Shown one piece after another: positions 1 to 8,761 of a stretch of 64,000 bases of DNA. The notes below the pieces were generated by a model that saw only the letters and a program-made list of their open reading frames with translations, made no database searches and was not told the origin of the DNA. The position numbers and the translations under genes were made by a program. Position 1 is the stretch's first letter; each line of letters starts with the position of its first letter. Origin of the DNA: JASSUD01 sp031963045 (lineage in GTDB: Bacteria > Pseudomonadota > Gammaproteobacteria > Burkholderiales > Burkholderiaceae); NCBI GenBank assembly GCA_031963045.1, contig JASSUK010000032.1:150370-214369 (forward strand), read 5' to 3'.

Positions 1-333
1 ATCTACCACAGGCAACAGATGCTCAGCAAACTGCTCAATCGCGAATTTATGTGATTTCTGTAATTCTTCTCGAGCTCTGCGGCGTGTATTTTCTGTTTCA
101 GCCTGTGCGCGCAATACTTGCTCTTTTAAATCGGCTAATGCCTTTTGCATTTCCTCTTCGCGCTTTTTTTGATCTGCATCAACCGTCGCTGATGGTTGGG
201 AACCCGCTATAGCAACCTCATCTTCTTGCTCAACATCAGCATGTACTTGCTCTGTCGCACCGTTATGCGATTCTGTGTTCAATTCATGGACATCATGCCC
301 AGCCGGAAAAGGATTCACTTTGTCTTTTTTCAT
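1..333 (-). CDS. grpE: GrpE nucleotide exchange factor (3' part beyond window)
   Basis: GrpE is the nucleotide exchange factor of the DnaK chaperone and releases ADP from DnaK in the cytoplasm. Only the first 111 codons are in the window; the gene runs off the left edge. The ATG is at 333-331. The N-terminus is acidic and disordered. It is followed by a charged coiled coil containing the family's typical ETENTRRRAREEL stretch and then the start of the core domain (FAIEQFAEHLLPVVD). The coiled coil is the basis of the identification. It is transcribed leftward in the same direction as hemH, with 119 bp between them. No clear CIRCE operator is visible upstream although hrcA is present at 7.7 kb. 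Confidence 0.9.
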   Translation of the reverse strand, partial: MKKDKVNPFPAGHDVHELNTESHNGATEQVHADVEQEDEVAIAGSQPSATVDADQKKREEEMQKALADLKEQVLRAQAETENTRRRAREELQKSHKFAIEQFAEHLLPVVD

Positions 334-452
334 ATTGATTGATATTAAATAAGTCTAGTGTGGAATGAGTGGTGTGCAATGCAATGGAGCATACGTAGGG
401 ACGATCTTCAAAATCACAACCCCAAAAACTAGGTTCTCTAGGAAAATGCTGA

Positions 453-1547
453 TTAATGCCCATTTTCCTTGTCAGATGGAGCCTGTGATTCATTCGGCAG
501 TTTCCTAGGACTATGCGCTTCAATTAATGCAGCGAGGCACTTAATAAATAATGGATCGGCATTCAAGCATGCGATGCGATGATAGCTTTTCCCCCCAGCA
601 TGTAAAAAAGTTTCACGCCCGAGGCACCCAATTTCTTCGATAGTTTCCAAGCAATCTGCTGTAAAGCCTGGGCAAAACACATCTACGCGTTTTACAGATG
701 CGGCTCCCAATGCTCTGAGCGTATCCACCGTATAAGGCTGTAGCCAAGGGGTAGGGCCAAATTGAGATTGAAAGGTTAGAAGACATTGCTCTTCGGTTAG
801 AGACAGCGCCTCTCTTAACAAAGCGGCTGTGGTCTGACACTGATTGGCATACGGATCCCCACGCTCCACCATACGGTTGGGCAAGCCATGAAAACTTAAA
901 AGTAGCCGATCTCCGTTTGCAAAATCAGGCCTTTTATGTTCAGCCCAATAAGCCTGAATACGGCCCACCAGTGCATCAATATACGGTGGAAAATCTGCGT
1001 AATGCGCAATTGTTTGAATTTCAGGGGGTACGCGCTGCGCCTGCAAAATATTCCACACCTTATCCCATACACTGGCTGTTGTGCTCGCAGCGTATTGCGG
1101 ATACATCGGCACCAGCAAAATACGTTTTACCCCTGCGCGCTCTAATCGATCAAAGCAGTTTTCCATCGAAGGAGAACCATAGCGCATCGCATACTGCACC
1201 ATTATCTTTTGGTTATTCGCATCAAAGTGTGCCTGAAGTGCTTTAACTTGTTGCTCCGTATGTACACGCAGTGGTGAACCTTCAGGTAACCACACTAGCG
1301 CATATTTTCGCGCTGATGCACGCGCACGCAACGGCGCAATCAATAAACGTAAAAGCGGTTGCCAAAGCAATGGCGGCAACTCAACCACCCGCCTATCTGA
1401 CAAAAATTCAATCAAATAACGTCGCACTGCCTGCATGGTAGGCGCATCGGGCGTACCCAAATTAAACAACACCACCCCCGTGCGTACTTCTGTGTGCAGC
1501 GAGATTTCAGAGCTTGAAGCGGTGGGTTCATATACATCTACGGTCAT
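453..1547 (-). CDS. hemH: Ferrochelatase
   Basis: Ferrochelatase inserts ferrous iron into protoporphyrin IX, the last step of protoheme synthesis. The 364-residue product is the usual length for proteobacteria. It shows the N-terminal VVLFNLGTPDAP motif, the YAMRYGSPS segment and the LLSFHGLPNRMVERGDPY segment, which carries the catalytic histidine. The FCPGFTADCLETIEEI motif near the end is also diagnostic. The first roughly 20 residues before RTGVVLFNLG are variable, so the exact start is less sure. In Burkholderia hemH belongs to the hrcA-nadK-recN neighbourhood; here recN, nadK and hrcA lie several kilobases away in a changed arrangement. Confidence 0.96.
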   Translation of the reverse strand: MTVDVYEPTASSSEISLHTEVRTGVVLFNLGTPDAPTMQAVRRYLIEFLSDRRVVELPPLLWQPLLRLLIAPLRARASARKYALVWLPEGSPLRVHTEQQVKALQAHFDANNQKIMVQYAMRYGSPSMENCFDRLERAGVKRILLVPMYPQYAASTTASVWDKVWNILQAQRVPPEIQTIAHYADFPPYIDALVGRIQAYWAEHKRPDFANGDRLLLSFHGLPNRMVERGDPYANQCQTTAALLREALSLTEEQCLLTFQSQFGPTPWLQPYTVDTLRALGAASVKRVDVFCPGFTADCLETIEEIGCLGRETFLHAGGKSYHRIACLNADPLFIKCLAALIEAHSPRKLPNESQAPSDKENGH

Positions 1548-1946
1548 ATAAAACCCTCAAGAATATATTTAGATTGGTTTTCAACTATTTAAAATAGCGT
1601 CTTTTTTAAGTGGTACCGCGCGCAAAGTGTTACTACTGTCTTTAACTACAACTTTGCTTGCTCCTCTAAAAGAGACATTTTTTATAATTAAAAACATACT
1701 CCATATAGAGTTTATCTTTATAACTCTATAAACTAATTTCATGTACATGACTAGAGAGTTATTGGCCTTATGACTTTTGGCTAGTACGCACACTCTATTT
1801 AAATTTGTCATCATGCTTTAAATGCAGCGCACCGTGAAAAGTTCCATCGCTGTCAAAGTATTACTTTCTAAAATAAATTGTTGGGTTTTTATACCGCACT
1901 TTTTGTACCAAGCAAATTGTTCAACCATCCATACAAGGAGATTAAA
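1548..1946. other. AT-rich intergenic region between divergent genes
   Basis: About 400 bases separate leftward hemH from the rightward response regulator. The stretch is AT-rich and must hold the promoters of both genes. A good ribosome-binding site (AAGGAG at 1935-1940) precedes the GTG start at 1947. A 77-codon leftward open frame inside it has no recognisable features and no support. I see no RNA gene or repeat family member. Confidence 0.5.
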
Positions 1947-2861
1947 GTGAAAGTTTTCATACTCGATGACCATCCTGAGCGGTGCGAAGGCCTCAAAACG
2001 CTATTGCGCCAGATTGACCGACATGCCCATTTTGCGCAAGCTTCTAATTGGAAACAGGTTTTACGCACCTTAGAGTTTGGGCTACCTGATTTATTCATCA
2101 TAGATTGGCAGCTTAATTGGATCCATACTTCAGCGATTATGGAATTATTAAGTACCTACCCTACACTGCAAATTGCCATTTTTACAGAAGATCTCTCTTC
2201 TATGGATGTGCACCAGCTTTTACATGCTGGTGTACTGGGCATCCTTCCACGCGACCTAGATCCCCATCATGTATTACGGGCACTAGAACTCGTTTTATGG
2301 GGTGGACGTTATATTCCTTCCGGGGCATTAAATTTAAATTTACCCAATGAAAACCGCCCTGCAGGAAAAAATATTACTACCCTACCAAAACCCTCTCTGC
2401 GTCATGCAAAAGGAGTTTCTAGGCTTTCTCCACGTCAACACCAAATTATTCGATTTCTTCATATGGGAAGCACGAATAAAATGATGGCACGCGCACTCAA
2501 TATCAGTGAAGGTACTGTCAAAATTCACCTAAGCACCATCTACAGATTATTAGGGGCAACTAATCGGGCTTCAGCAGTCGCGTTTTATAACAATTGGCAA
2601 TTCGAGCGTCAAAAAACAGAAGCGCCCGCTTATTCACTGCAAAACCATACGCAGCAAAAAACATTCACCTTACTAGAGTCCAATACCGTCTCTGATCTAG
2701 AAAGCCTAACACCGGTAAAACCTTACTCTGTGTTATTAAATAAAACTCCTCAAAATGACCATCAACAACGAATGATTGCGCAAACATTGCCTGCTTATTC
2801 ATCTGGCACACCTCCGCCGCTAACGACAGATGAAACCACAAAAAATAAAAAAGACCGGTAA
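1947..2861 (+). CDS. Orphan LuxR/NarL-family response regulator
   Basis: Two-domain DNA-binding response regulator of 304 residues. The N-terminal receiver domain (about residues 1-120) has the acidic pair in FILDDH, the phosphorylatable aspartate in LFIIDWQL and the switch threonine in AIFTED. The conserved lysine expected near GxLxK is arginine (GILPRD). The C-terminal LuxR-type helix-turn-helix (LSPRQHQIIRFL to GTVKIHLSTIYRLLG) follows at about 155-215. A Ser/Thr/Pro-rich tail of about 80 residues without a known domain comes last and is unusual for the family. I chose the GTG at 1947 because AAGGAG lies six bases upstream and KVFILDD is the normal start of a receiver; an open frame continues back to 1878. 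No histidine kinase gene is adjacent. Its targets are unknown; control of the T3SS is possible but unsupported. Confidence 0.85.
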   Translation: MKVFILDDHPERCEGLKTLLRQIDRHAHFAQASNWKQVLRTLEFGLPDLFIIDWQLNWIHTSAIMELLSTYPTLQIAIFTEDLSSMDVHQLLHAGVLGILPRDLDPHHVLRALELVLWGGRYIPSGALNLNLPNENRPAGKNITTLPKPSLRHAKGVSRLSPRQHQIIRFLHMGSTNKMMARALNISEGTVKIHLSTIYRLLGATNRASAVAFYNNWQFERQKTEAPAYSLQNHTQQKTFTLLESNTVSDLESLTPVKPYSVLLNKTPQNDHQQRMIAQTLPAYSSGTPPPLTTDETTKNKKDR

Positions 2862-2876
2862 AGTACAGGCTTTTGT

Positions 2877-2912
2877 GGGTTGGTGGTGAGGAATGTTCCT
2901 CACCACCAACCC
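2877..2912. terminator. Perfect 17-bp palindrome, REP-like hairpin
   Basis: Two 17-base arms beginning GGGTTGGTGGTGAGGAA are perfectly inverted around a two-base TG centre. The arm is the same as the head of the dispersed GTAGGTTGGTGGTGAG repeats elsewhere in the window, so this looks like two repeat heads fused. It sits 15 bp after the response regulator stop and 35 bp before rsmG, so it probably ends or protects the upstream transcript. No U-tract follows. Confidence 0.6.
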
Positions 2913-2947
2913 GCTCCAAACCAACGCCCGGCATCTCAGACACAACA

Positions 2948-3631
2948 ATGAATATATCTTTAGCCAACCTTCTTAAAGAGGGTGCGCAAACGCTTGGCAT
3001 ATCGCTACATGAGCAACAATCTACCTGCTTACTAGACTTTCTTCGCCTGCTAGAAAAATGGTCATCCACCTATAATTTGACAGCCATTCGAGACCCGCAC
3101 GCTATGCTGGTCCAACATCTTTTAGATTCGCTCGCCCTAGTTCCTTGGTTACTTGCTGCGCATGGGCCACACGCAAAGCTCTTAGATACGGGCACAGGAG
3201 GAGGCTTACCGGGTATTCCACTAGCGGTTGCCCTGCCCGAGTACCAAATAACCCTCAATGATGTGGTGCAGAAAAAAGTCGCTTTTCTGACACAAGCCAA
3301 ATCGCTATTAAGCTTATCTAATGTATCGATCGCTGCGGGCCGAATTGAAACGCTCCAAGTTGGCGCAGCCATACACCAGCCTTTTGATTGCATTGTGTCG
3401 CGCGCTTTTGCCAGTTTGTCTGATTTCGTTGCAGTGGCACATCACCTGTTAGCACCTGGTGGATCGATGTGGGCAATGAAAGGCGTACTTCCAGAGGAAG
3501 AAATAGCATCGCTACACAATCAGGTACATATCCAGCAAATTATCCCGCTTGAGGTTCCTTACCTTGAAGCACAACGCCACCTTATCCAAATGACTATACT
3601 TCCCACTAATAAAAATCCAGAATCTCTTTAG
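2948..3631 (+). CDS. rsmG: 16S rRNA (guanine(527)-N7)-methyltransferase
   Basis: RsmG (GidB) methylates N7 of G527 of 16S rRNA using S-adenosylmethionine. The 227-residue protein carries the family motifs: NLTAIRDP near residue 45, HLLDSLALVPWL, then the SAM-binding LLDTGTGGGLPGIPLAV, and VSRAFASLSDFV. I chose ATG 2948 (MNISLANLL); the longer open frame upstream is repeat-derived sequence. In most Burkholderiaceae this gene follows mnmG and precedes parA-parB. Here parA follows at 3758 but mnmG is 53 kb away. Confidence 0.95.
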   Translation: MNISLANLLKEGAQTLGISLHEQQSTCLLDFLRLLEKWSSTYNLTAIRDPHAMLVQHLLDSLALVPWLLAAHGPHAKLLDTGTGGGLPGIPLAVALPEYQITLNDVVQKKVAFLTQAKSLLSLSNVSIAAGRIETLQVGAAIHQPFDCIVSRAFASLSDFVAVAHHLLAPGGSMWAMKGVLPEEEIASLHNQVHIQQIIPLEVPYLEAQRHLIQMTILPTNKNPESL

Positions 3632-3757
3632 GATCTATCGGATAAGCAAGTTATATTACGCACTTCATACCAATACACACCACCCCTTGGTAAAGCAAAT
3701 TGCCCGCTTCTGCCATACATTGCCCATCTATCGACTGATCAAACAGGCATCTAATTT

Positions 3758-4528
3758 ATGACGGCAAAAACTTTTTGCATTACGAATCAAAAAGGAGGCG
3801 TCGGTAAAACCACGACCACGACCAATCTTGCTGCTGCACTTGCAGCAAAAGACCTGCGTGTTCTATTAATAGATCTGGATCCGCAAGGCAACGCAACGAT
3901 GGGAAGTGGAGTGGATAAAGCAAACTCCAGCCCAACCATTTATGAAGTGTTGATGGGCGAGGCAGACATTGCACAAACCCGCGTCCCGTGCGCAGCAGGT
4001 TATGACGTGCTGCCGGCAAATCGAGAACTTGCAGGTGCAGATATCGAATTAGTCCAGATAGAGCAACGTGAAAAACAATTAAAAAAAGCCCTGGCCAAGG
4101 TAAGCGACGACTACGACTTCATTCTGATCGATTGCCCACCTGCTCTATCTTTACTAACACTCAATGCCCTATGCGCAGCGCAAGGCGTCATTATCCCTAT
4201 GCAGTGCGAGTATTTTGCATTGGAGGGATTATCTGACCTTGTAAACACCATCAAACACATCCATTCCCACCTCAACCGCTCGCTAAAAACGATTGGTCTA
4301 CTACGCGTGATGTTTGATCCCCGCATCACTTTGCAGCAACAAGTATCCGAACAATTAAAAAAACACTTCGGTGAAAAAGTGTTCAACACCGTAATCCCGC
4401 GCAATGTACGTCTAGCCGAAGCTCCCAGCTACGGCCTACCAGGCATAGTATTCGACCGCAACTCCCGCGGCGCCCAAGCCTACATAGCATTCGGCGCAGA
4501 AGTAATCGAACGCACAAAGGCACTGTAG
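3758..4528 (+). CDS. parA: Chromosome-partitioning ATPase ParA (Soj)
   Basis: ParA is the nucleoid-bound ATPase that works with ParB and parS to move the replication origin. The 256-residue product begins with the deviant Walker A motif (NQKGGVGKTTTTTNLAAAL, residues 10-28). It also has LIDLDPQGNATMGSG, the Walker B-type DFILIDCPPALSLLTLNAL and PRNVRLAEAPSYGLP near the C-terminus. All are typical of the chromosomal Soj type. The gene follows rsmG, as in Burkholderia, but no parB follows: the next gene, recN, is on the opposite strand. The stop codon TAG lies in the first bases of the adjacent repeat at 4525. A perfect parS site is found inside mnmG at 58.4 kb. Confidence 0.95.
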   Translation: MTAKTFCITNQKGGVGKTTTTTNLAAALAAKDLRVLLIDLDPQGNATMGSGVDKANSSPTIYEVLMGEADIAQTRVPCAAGYDVLPANRELAGADIELVQIEQREKQLKKALAKVSDDYDFILIDCPPALSLLTLNALCAAQGVIIPMQCEYFALEGLSDLVNTIKHIHSHLNRSLKTIGLLRVMFDPRITLQQQVSEQLKKHFGEKVFNTVIPRNVRLAEAPSYGLPGIVFDRNSRGAQAYIAFGAEVIERTKAL

Positions 4529-4644
4529 GTTGGTGGTGACGAAGGAACCCCAACATGCACACCACCGACTTGTAATCCTGCATATGCAGGTTTTAAAAGG
4601 ACCGTGGTCATCATGTTGGGGTTCCTTCGTCACCGCCAACCTAC
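4525..4644. repeat. REP-type inverted pair between parA and recN
   Basis: A 33-34 base unit (GTAGGTTGGTGGTGACGAAG... ending CCCCAACATG) occurs at 4525-4557. It returns inverted at about 4612-4644, separated by some 54 bases containing a small CATATG-centred palindrome. In RNA the pair would form a very long stem-loop. It lies between convergent parA and recN and could end transcription from both sides. The parA stop TAG is within the left end. Confidence 0.8.
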
Positions 4645-4668
4645 CGTTCTAAAACCTACATAAGCCTG

Positions 4669-6462
4669 CTATTTTTTTTCTGCCGCTACTAGCATCTCTT
4701 TTGCATGCTCTCGCGTTTTCGTGGTGAGGTTTGCGCCGCCCAGCATGCGTGCCATTTCTTCAACGCGTGCGTCGAAGTCAAGCGGAGCTATGTGGCTTAC
4801 GGTGCGGCCATGGGAGTCTGTTGCTTTACTTACACAGAAATGATGTTGTGCATGTGCCGCTACTTGTGGCAAATGGGTCACGCATAAAACTTGATGTTTT
4901 GCTGCTAGTTCGCGCAGGAGTCTACCGACTGCTTCAGCAGCTGCACCTCCTACTCCGCTATCTACTTCATCAAAAATCAGCGTGGGTATTGCATTGGTTT
5001 CGCTTGATACAACAGCCAATGCCAATGCAATGCGCGCTAGCTCTCCTCCTGATGCTACTTGTGCAAGAGGGCGTAAAGTGCCATCTTCGTGACTAGTGAG
5101 TCGAAATTCAATGCGCTCGTCTCCATATGCACTACCTAGCATCTGGTTTTGGCTATTTGGTGCATCTGGCAAATCGGTTTCTATTTCGTCGGCTATTTCT
5201 GCACTAGCTGGATTGGTCTGCTCCGCTTCGTCAGAAGATCCTTCTTGCGCCAGTGCTATTAATGCAACTTCAAAGCGCCCCCCTGCCATGGAAAGGCTTT
5301 GCATATGGTCGGTCACGGCTTTACTAAAAGCCGGAGCTGCGGCTGCACGTGCTTTTGAAAGGCGTGCAGCACAGGTTTGGTAATGTTGCTTTGCTTGCAA
5401 TTGAGCTGCTAGCAGTGCACTTTTGTCTGCCGCGGCTTCTAGCGCAGCTAGTTTTTCTTGCACAGCCACATGCTCAGCAAAGACCCCTTCAGGAGCAATA
5501 CGCAATTTACGTGCTACTGTAAAAAAAACCTCTAAACGCGCTTCCAGCTCAGAGAGTCGTTCGGGGTCTAAATCAATCGTTTGTGCATAGTGTCTGAGAG
5601 AGTGTGCAGCTTCTTGCAGGCCAATTTCTGCAGGTTCGAGAGCCGCTACTATATCGTTTAAGCGTGGATCTAACTCTGCTAGATATTGCACTGCGCTTAT
5701 TACACCACCAACACGCGCGATGACTGCTTCATCGTCCGATAAAGCACTCAATGCCTCATGCGCTCCCTGCGCCAGTTTTACTCCATAGCTGAGCACTCGG
5801 TGTTCGGCACTCAGAGATTCCCACTCCTCACTATGAGGAGATAAAGCATCGAGTTCAGCTAAACGCCATGCTAAAGCATCTCTTGCTTCTTCGGCCTTTT
5901 GCGCCTGCTTTTGTGCAGATAATGTCGCGTCAATAGCTTCACGCCAGCTTTGCCAGGCATGAGCCACTTCTTTAGTCAGAGGCTCTAACCCCACCTGCAT
6001 ATCAAAAATAGTGCGCTGCATAGGCGCACGCAAAACTTGCTGGTGTGCTTGTTGGGCATGCAAATTCACTAATTGTTCGCCCAACTCGCGCAACTGGTGC
6101 AAAGTTACTGGTATAGCGTTGATAAAAGCGCGTGAACGCCCATTTGCATCAATGACACGGCGTAGTAAGACCGAGTGCATCCCAGTAGAAGACTCGATCT
6201 CTTCTTTGGCCGCCAAATCATGCTCTACTAACCAGTTCTGCACACTTACCGATACTTCCCACTGCGCAGAAATATCAGCCCGAGATTGACCTTCGCGGAC
6301 CATAGCCGCATCAGCACGCATGCCCAGCAATAGAGAAAGTGCGTCGAGCAAAATAGATTTTCCAGCGCCCGTTTCTCCTGAAAAAACGGTAAAGCCTGCT
6401 TCAAAATCTATCTCGAGCGCAGTAACAATCACAAAATTTTGGATCGATAAATGGCTAAGCAT
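4669..6462 (-). CDS. recN: DNA repair protein RecN
   Basis: RecN is an SMC-like ATPase that acts early in recombinational repair of double-strand breaks. The 597-residue product has the Walker A motif FSGETGAGKSILLDAL near residue 30. Two long Ala/Glu-rich coiled-coil arms fill the middle. The C-terminal ABC head has the signature VASGGELARIALAL and the Walker B PTLIFDEVDSGVGG, followed by VLCVTHLPQVAAHA. It is full length for the family (about 550-570), with a somewhat acidic insertion around 415-440. It lies 50 bp downstream of nadK on the same strand, so the two are probably cotranscribed. Confidence 0.97.
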   Translation of the reverse strand: MLSHLSIQNFVIVTALEIDFEAGFTVFSGETGAGKSILLDALSLLLGMRADAAMVREGQSRADISAQWEVSVSVQNWLVEHDLAAKEEIESSTGMHSVLLRRVIDANGRSRAFINAIPVTLHQLRELGEQLVNLHAQQAHQQVLRAPMQRTIFDMQVGLEPLTKEVAHAWQSWREAIDATLSAQKQAQKAEEARDALAWRLAELDALSPHSEEWESLSAEHRVLSYGVKLAQGAHEALSALSDDEAVIARVGGVISAVQYLAELDPRLNDIVAALEPAEIGLQEAAHSLRHYAQTIDLDPERLSELEARLEVFFTVARKLRIAPEGVFAEHVAVQEKLAALEAAADKSALLAAQLQAKQHYQTCAARLSKARAAAAPAFSKAVTDHMQSLSMAGGRFEVALIALAQEGSSDEAEQTNPASAEIADEIETDLPDAPNSQNQMLGSAYGDERIEFRLTSHEDGTLRPLAQVASGGELARIALALAVVSSETNAIPTLIFDEVDSGVGGAAAEAVGRLLRELAAKHQVLCVTHLPQVAAHAQHHFCVSKATDSHGRTVSHIAPLDFDARVEEMARMLGGANLTTKTREHAKEMLVAAEKK

Positions 6463-6512
6463 AAAAGGTCTTCAGAGAATGAGGTACATGTAGGTTACTT
6501 TTAAAACTCATT

Positions 6513-7424
6513 TTATAGGCGAGGGGAACGTAATAACGTATCGTCATGCCAGCATAATTTTTTGCGCAAAGTCGCATAATAACTATGGCCAACTGGATGC
6601 AGAAAAGGGAGCGTGTAAGCAGAGCGGCCTACTTTGATGGTATCTGCTACTTGCAAGGCAGTAAAAGACTGCATATCAAAATTAACATTCACCCCTTCGC
6701 CACTTGCAATTTGAATCGCAATTTCCACATCATCAGGCAGCACAATAGGGCGATTGGACAAGGCATGTGGAGCAATGGGCACTAGCACCATACCTGATAG
6801 CCCAGGATGCAAAATAGGCCCTTGAACCGAGAGTGCATAAGCCGTGGAACCCGTCGGGGTAGCTACGATCAAACCATCTGAGCGTTGGTTATACATAAAA
6901 CAGCCATTCACTTCGACACTCAGCTCGATCATGCCAGAAATACTACTGCGGCTCACCACCACATCATTCAGTGCTAGTGCACTGTAAATAGAACGCCCAG
7001 CCCGGATAATCTGTGCTTCTAATAAACGCCGTGTCTCCCACTCATAGGCTCCAGCTAGCATTTTTGGGATAACTTCCTGCATCTCAGATAAAGGAATATC
7101 GGTCATAAAGCCCAGTTTGCCTGCGTGCACTCCGATCAAAGGCACATCGTAACGCGCAAGCTCTCGACCCACGGCAAGCATAGTGCCGTCCCCTCCCAGC
7201 ACGATAGCTACATCGGCCTCTTTTCCAATTTCACTGAGGGTTAGTATTTTATAAGGCGCTTTTGACACTATCATGCCCAGATCTTGTGCTGTGTCACGCT
7301 CTAACACCACCTGAAATCCATCTTGTGCAATGCGTGCTGCAAGTTTGGCTAATATGTCTGCCAAAGCGGGCTCGCCCTTTCGCCCAATCAAGGCAACCGT
7401 TTTAAATACAAAGGGTGTAGTCAT
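6513..7424 (-). CDS. nadK: NAD kinase
   Basis: NAD kinase phosphorylates NAD to NADP using ATP or polyphosphate. The 303-residue protein shows the GGDGTMLAVGREL motif with the catalytic aspartate, the ALNDVVVSR segment, the TPTGSTAYALSVQGP glycine-rich loop and the PIVLPDDVEI region. Length matches other beta-proteobacterial NadK. It lies upstream of recN in one leftward unit and divergent from hrcA, an arrangement also known from Burkholderia. Confidence 0.96.
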   Translation of the reverse strand: MTTPFVFKTVALIGRKGEPALADILAKLAARIAQDGFQVVLERDTAQDLGMIVSKAPYKILTLSEIGKEADVAIVLGGDGTMLAVGRELARYDVPLIGVHAGKLGFMTDIPLSEMQEVIPKMLAGAYEWETRRLLEAQIIRAGRSIYSALALNDVVVSRSSISGMIELSVEVNGCFMYNQRSDGLIVATPTGSTAYALSVQGPILHPGLSGMVLVPIAPHALSNRPIVLPDDVEIAIQIASGEGVNVNFDMQSFTALQVADTIKVGRSAYTLPFLHPVGHSYYATLRKKLCWHDDTLLRSPRL

Positions 7425-7564
7425 AAAAAGGATGGGCTATCTAATTAAATGCGATGAAGTAAGTAATAGGTGAGGCGCAATGAACGCATATCTATTCATA
7501 AATAGGAATGGAATAATAGTACCTGGTATAGCTCAGCCTGACTTGACGCTGTGTACACTAATTA

Positions 7565-7635
7565 ATTGATGTTACGCAGGTATTCAAGAAGACCGTGGTC
7601 ATCATGTTGGGGTTCCTTCGTCACCACCAACCTAC
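7565..7635 (+). repeat. Partial copy of the large REP-bearing element
   Basis: Starts with TTGATGTTACGCAGGTATTC, the same terminal sequence as the complete elements at 34177 and 58946, and continues into one REP unit (CATGTTGGGG to CCAACCTAC, 7603-7635). The right half of the element is missing. It occupies the 295-bp space between nadK and hrcA; the rest of that space shows no gene, only a presumed promoter region for the two divergent genes. Confidence 0.7.
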
Positions 7636-7719
7636 CGTCCTTTTCTTGTGGTTGGTGGAGTTTGGTGAATCCCTTTTATTAGCCATTTTTCTATATTCTG
7701 CTTTTTTCTGTCGCAAACT

Positions 7720-8739
7720 ATGCTCGACGCCCGTGCTAAAACACTTTTAAAAACATTAATAGAACACTATATCGCGCAAGGTCAGCCCGTTAGTTCCCGC
7801 GCAATTTCTCAAGCGTCTGGGCTAGAGGTGAGCTCCGCTACGGTGCGTCATGTAATGGCTGATTTGGAAGCGCTAGGCCTAGTTGCAAGCCCGCATACTT
7901 CAGCAGGACGTATTCCCACATCGCGCGCGTATCGATTGTTTGTCGATACGATGCTTACCGCACAATCCTCTAGCCTTGAGCATCAACAGCTGCGTCAGCA
8001 ACTTGAAAAAACTTTACAGCCTAGTGATCCGTCCAAGATTGCGGCTACTGCTGCAAGTGTGCTCTCTAATCTCTCCAAATTTGCAGGCGTAGTGATGACT
8101 CCACGGCGCAGCCATGGATTTAAACAGATCGAATTTATGCGCTTATCTGCAAAACGCTTGTTGCTTATTATTGTGACGCCGGAAGGAGATGTGCAAAACC
8201 GGATTATGACTACGCAAAAGGAATATTCCGCGACACAGCTTGTAGAGGCATCCAATTACATCAATACGCATTATGCAGGCCTTGGGTTTGATCAAGCACG
8301 AGATCGCTTACGACAAGAATTGGATGCGCTGCGCAGTGATATGACTACACTCATGCAAGCTGCTGTAACGGCTAGCACCATGGAGTCTGACCCTAGCGAA
8401 ATGGTTCTTATTTCTGGAGAGCACAAATTACTGGAAATTGCCGATTTGTCTTCTAATATGGATCGTTTGCGTAAATTATTTGGTGTTTTTGAGAAAAAAA
8501 CGAGCTTATTGCAATTACTAGATGTCTCTAGCCAATCACCTGGGGTACAGATTTTTATTGGGGGTGAATCCACACTCGTGCCCATTGAAGAAATGAGCAT
8601 CGTCACGGCACCCTATCAAATAGATAACCGGATTGTTGGTACTTTAGGCGTAATAGGCCCTACACGTATGGCATACCAACGGATGATTTCAATAGTAGAT
8701 ATCACTGCGAAATGGCTTTCAAATGCACTAAGCCAATAG
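7720..8739 (+). CDS. hrcA: Heat-inducible transcription repressor HrcA
   Basis: HrcA represses class I heat-shock genes by binding the CIRCE operator. The 339-residue product has an N-terminal winged helix (LDARAKTLLKTLIEHYIAQGQPVSSRAIS, then SSATVRHVMADLEALGL) and the HTSAGRIPTSRAYRLFVD motif. The long C-terminal GAF-like domain ends in VGTLGVIGPTRMAYQRMI. Length is normal. The ATG at 7720 fits the conserved start (MLDARAKTLL). I found no obvious CIRCE inverted repeat in front of grpE or of hrcA in this window. Confidence 0.96.
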   Translation: MLDARAKTLLKTLIEHYIAQGQPVSSRAISQASGLEVSSATVRHVMADLEALGLVASPHTSAGRIPTSRAYRLFVDTMLTAQSSSLEHQQLRQQLEKTLQPSDPSKIAATAASVLSNLSKFAGVVMTPRRSHGFKQIEFMRLSAKRLLLIIVTPEGDVQNRIMTTQKEYSATQLVEASNYINTHYAGLGFDQARDRLRQELDALRSDMTTLMQAAVTASTMESDPSEMVLISGEHKLLEIADLSSNMDRLRKLFGVFEKKTSLLQLLDVSSQSPGVQIFIGGESTLVPIEEMSIVTAPYQIDNRIVGTLGVIGPTRMAYQRMISIVDITAKWLSNALSQ

Positions 8740-8743
8740 GGCA

Positions 8744-8757
8744 GGGCAGAACTGCCC
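8744..8757 (+). terminator. Short hairpin between hrcA and transglycosylase gene
   Basis: GGGCAG and CTGCCC form a compact hairpin right after the hrcA stop, in the 22-bp space between convergent genes. There is no proper U-tract, so its strength as a terminator is doubtful. Confidence 0.4.
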
Positions 8758-8761
8758 AAAA

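Noticed and set aside
333..452. Search for a CIRCE operator or clear sigma-32 promoter before grpE
   Set aside because: No inverted TTAGCACTC repeat; the nearest heat-shock-like elements have wrong spacing.
1581..1814. 77-codon leftward open frame between hemH and the response regulator
   Set aside because: No ribosome-binding site, no recognisable domain and AT-rich composition like the surrounding spacer; not enough to call a gene.
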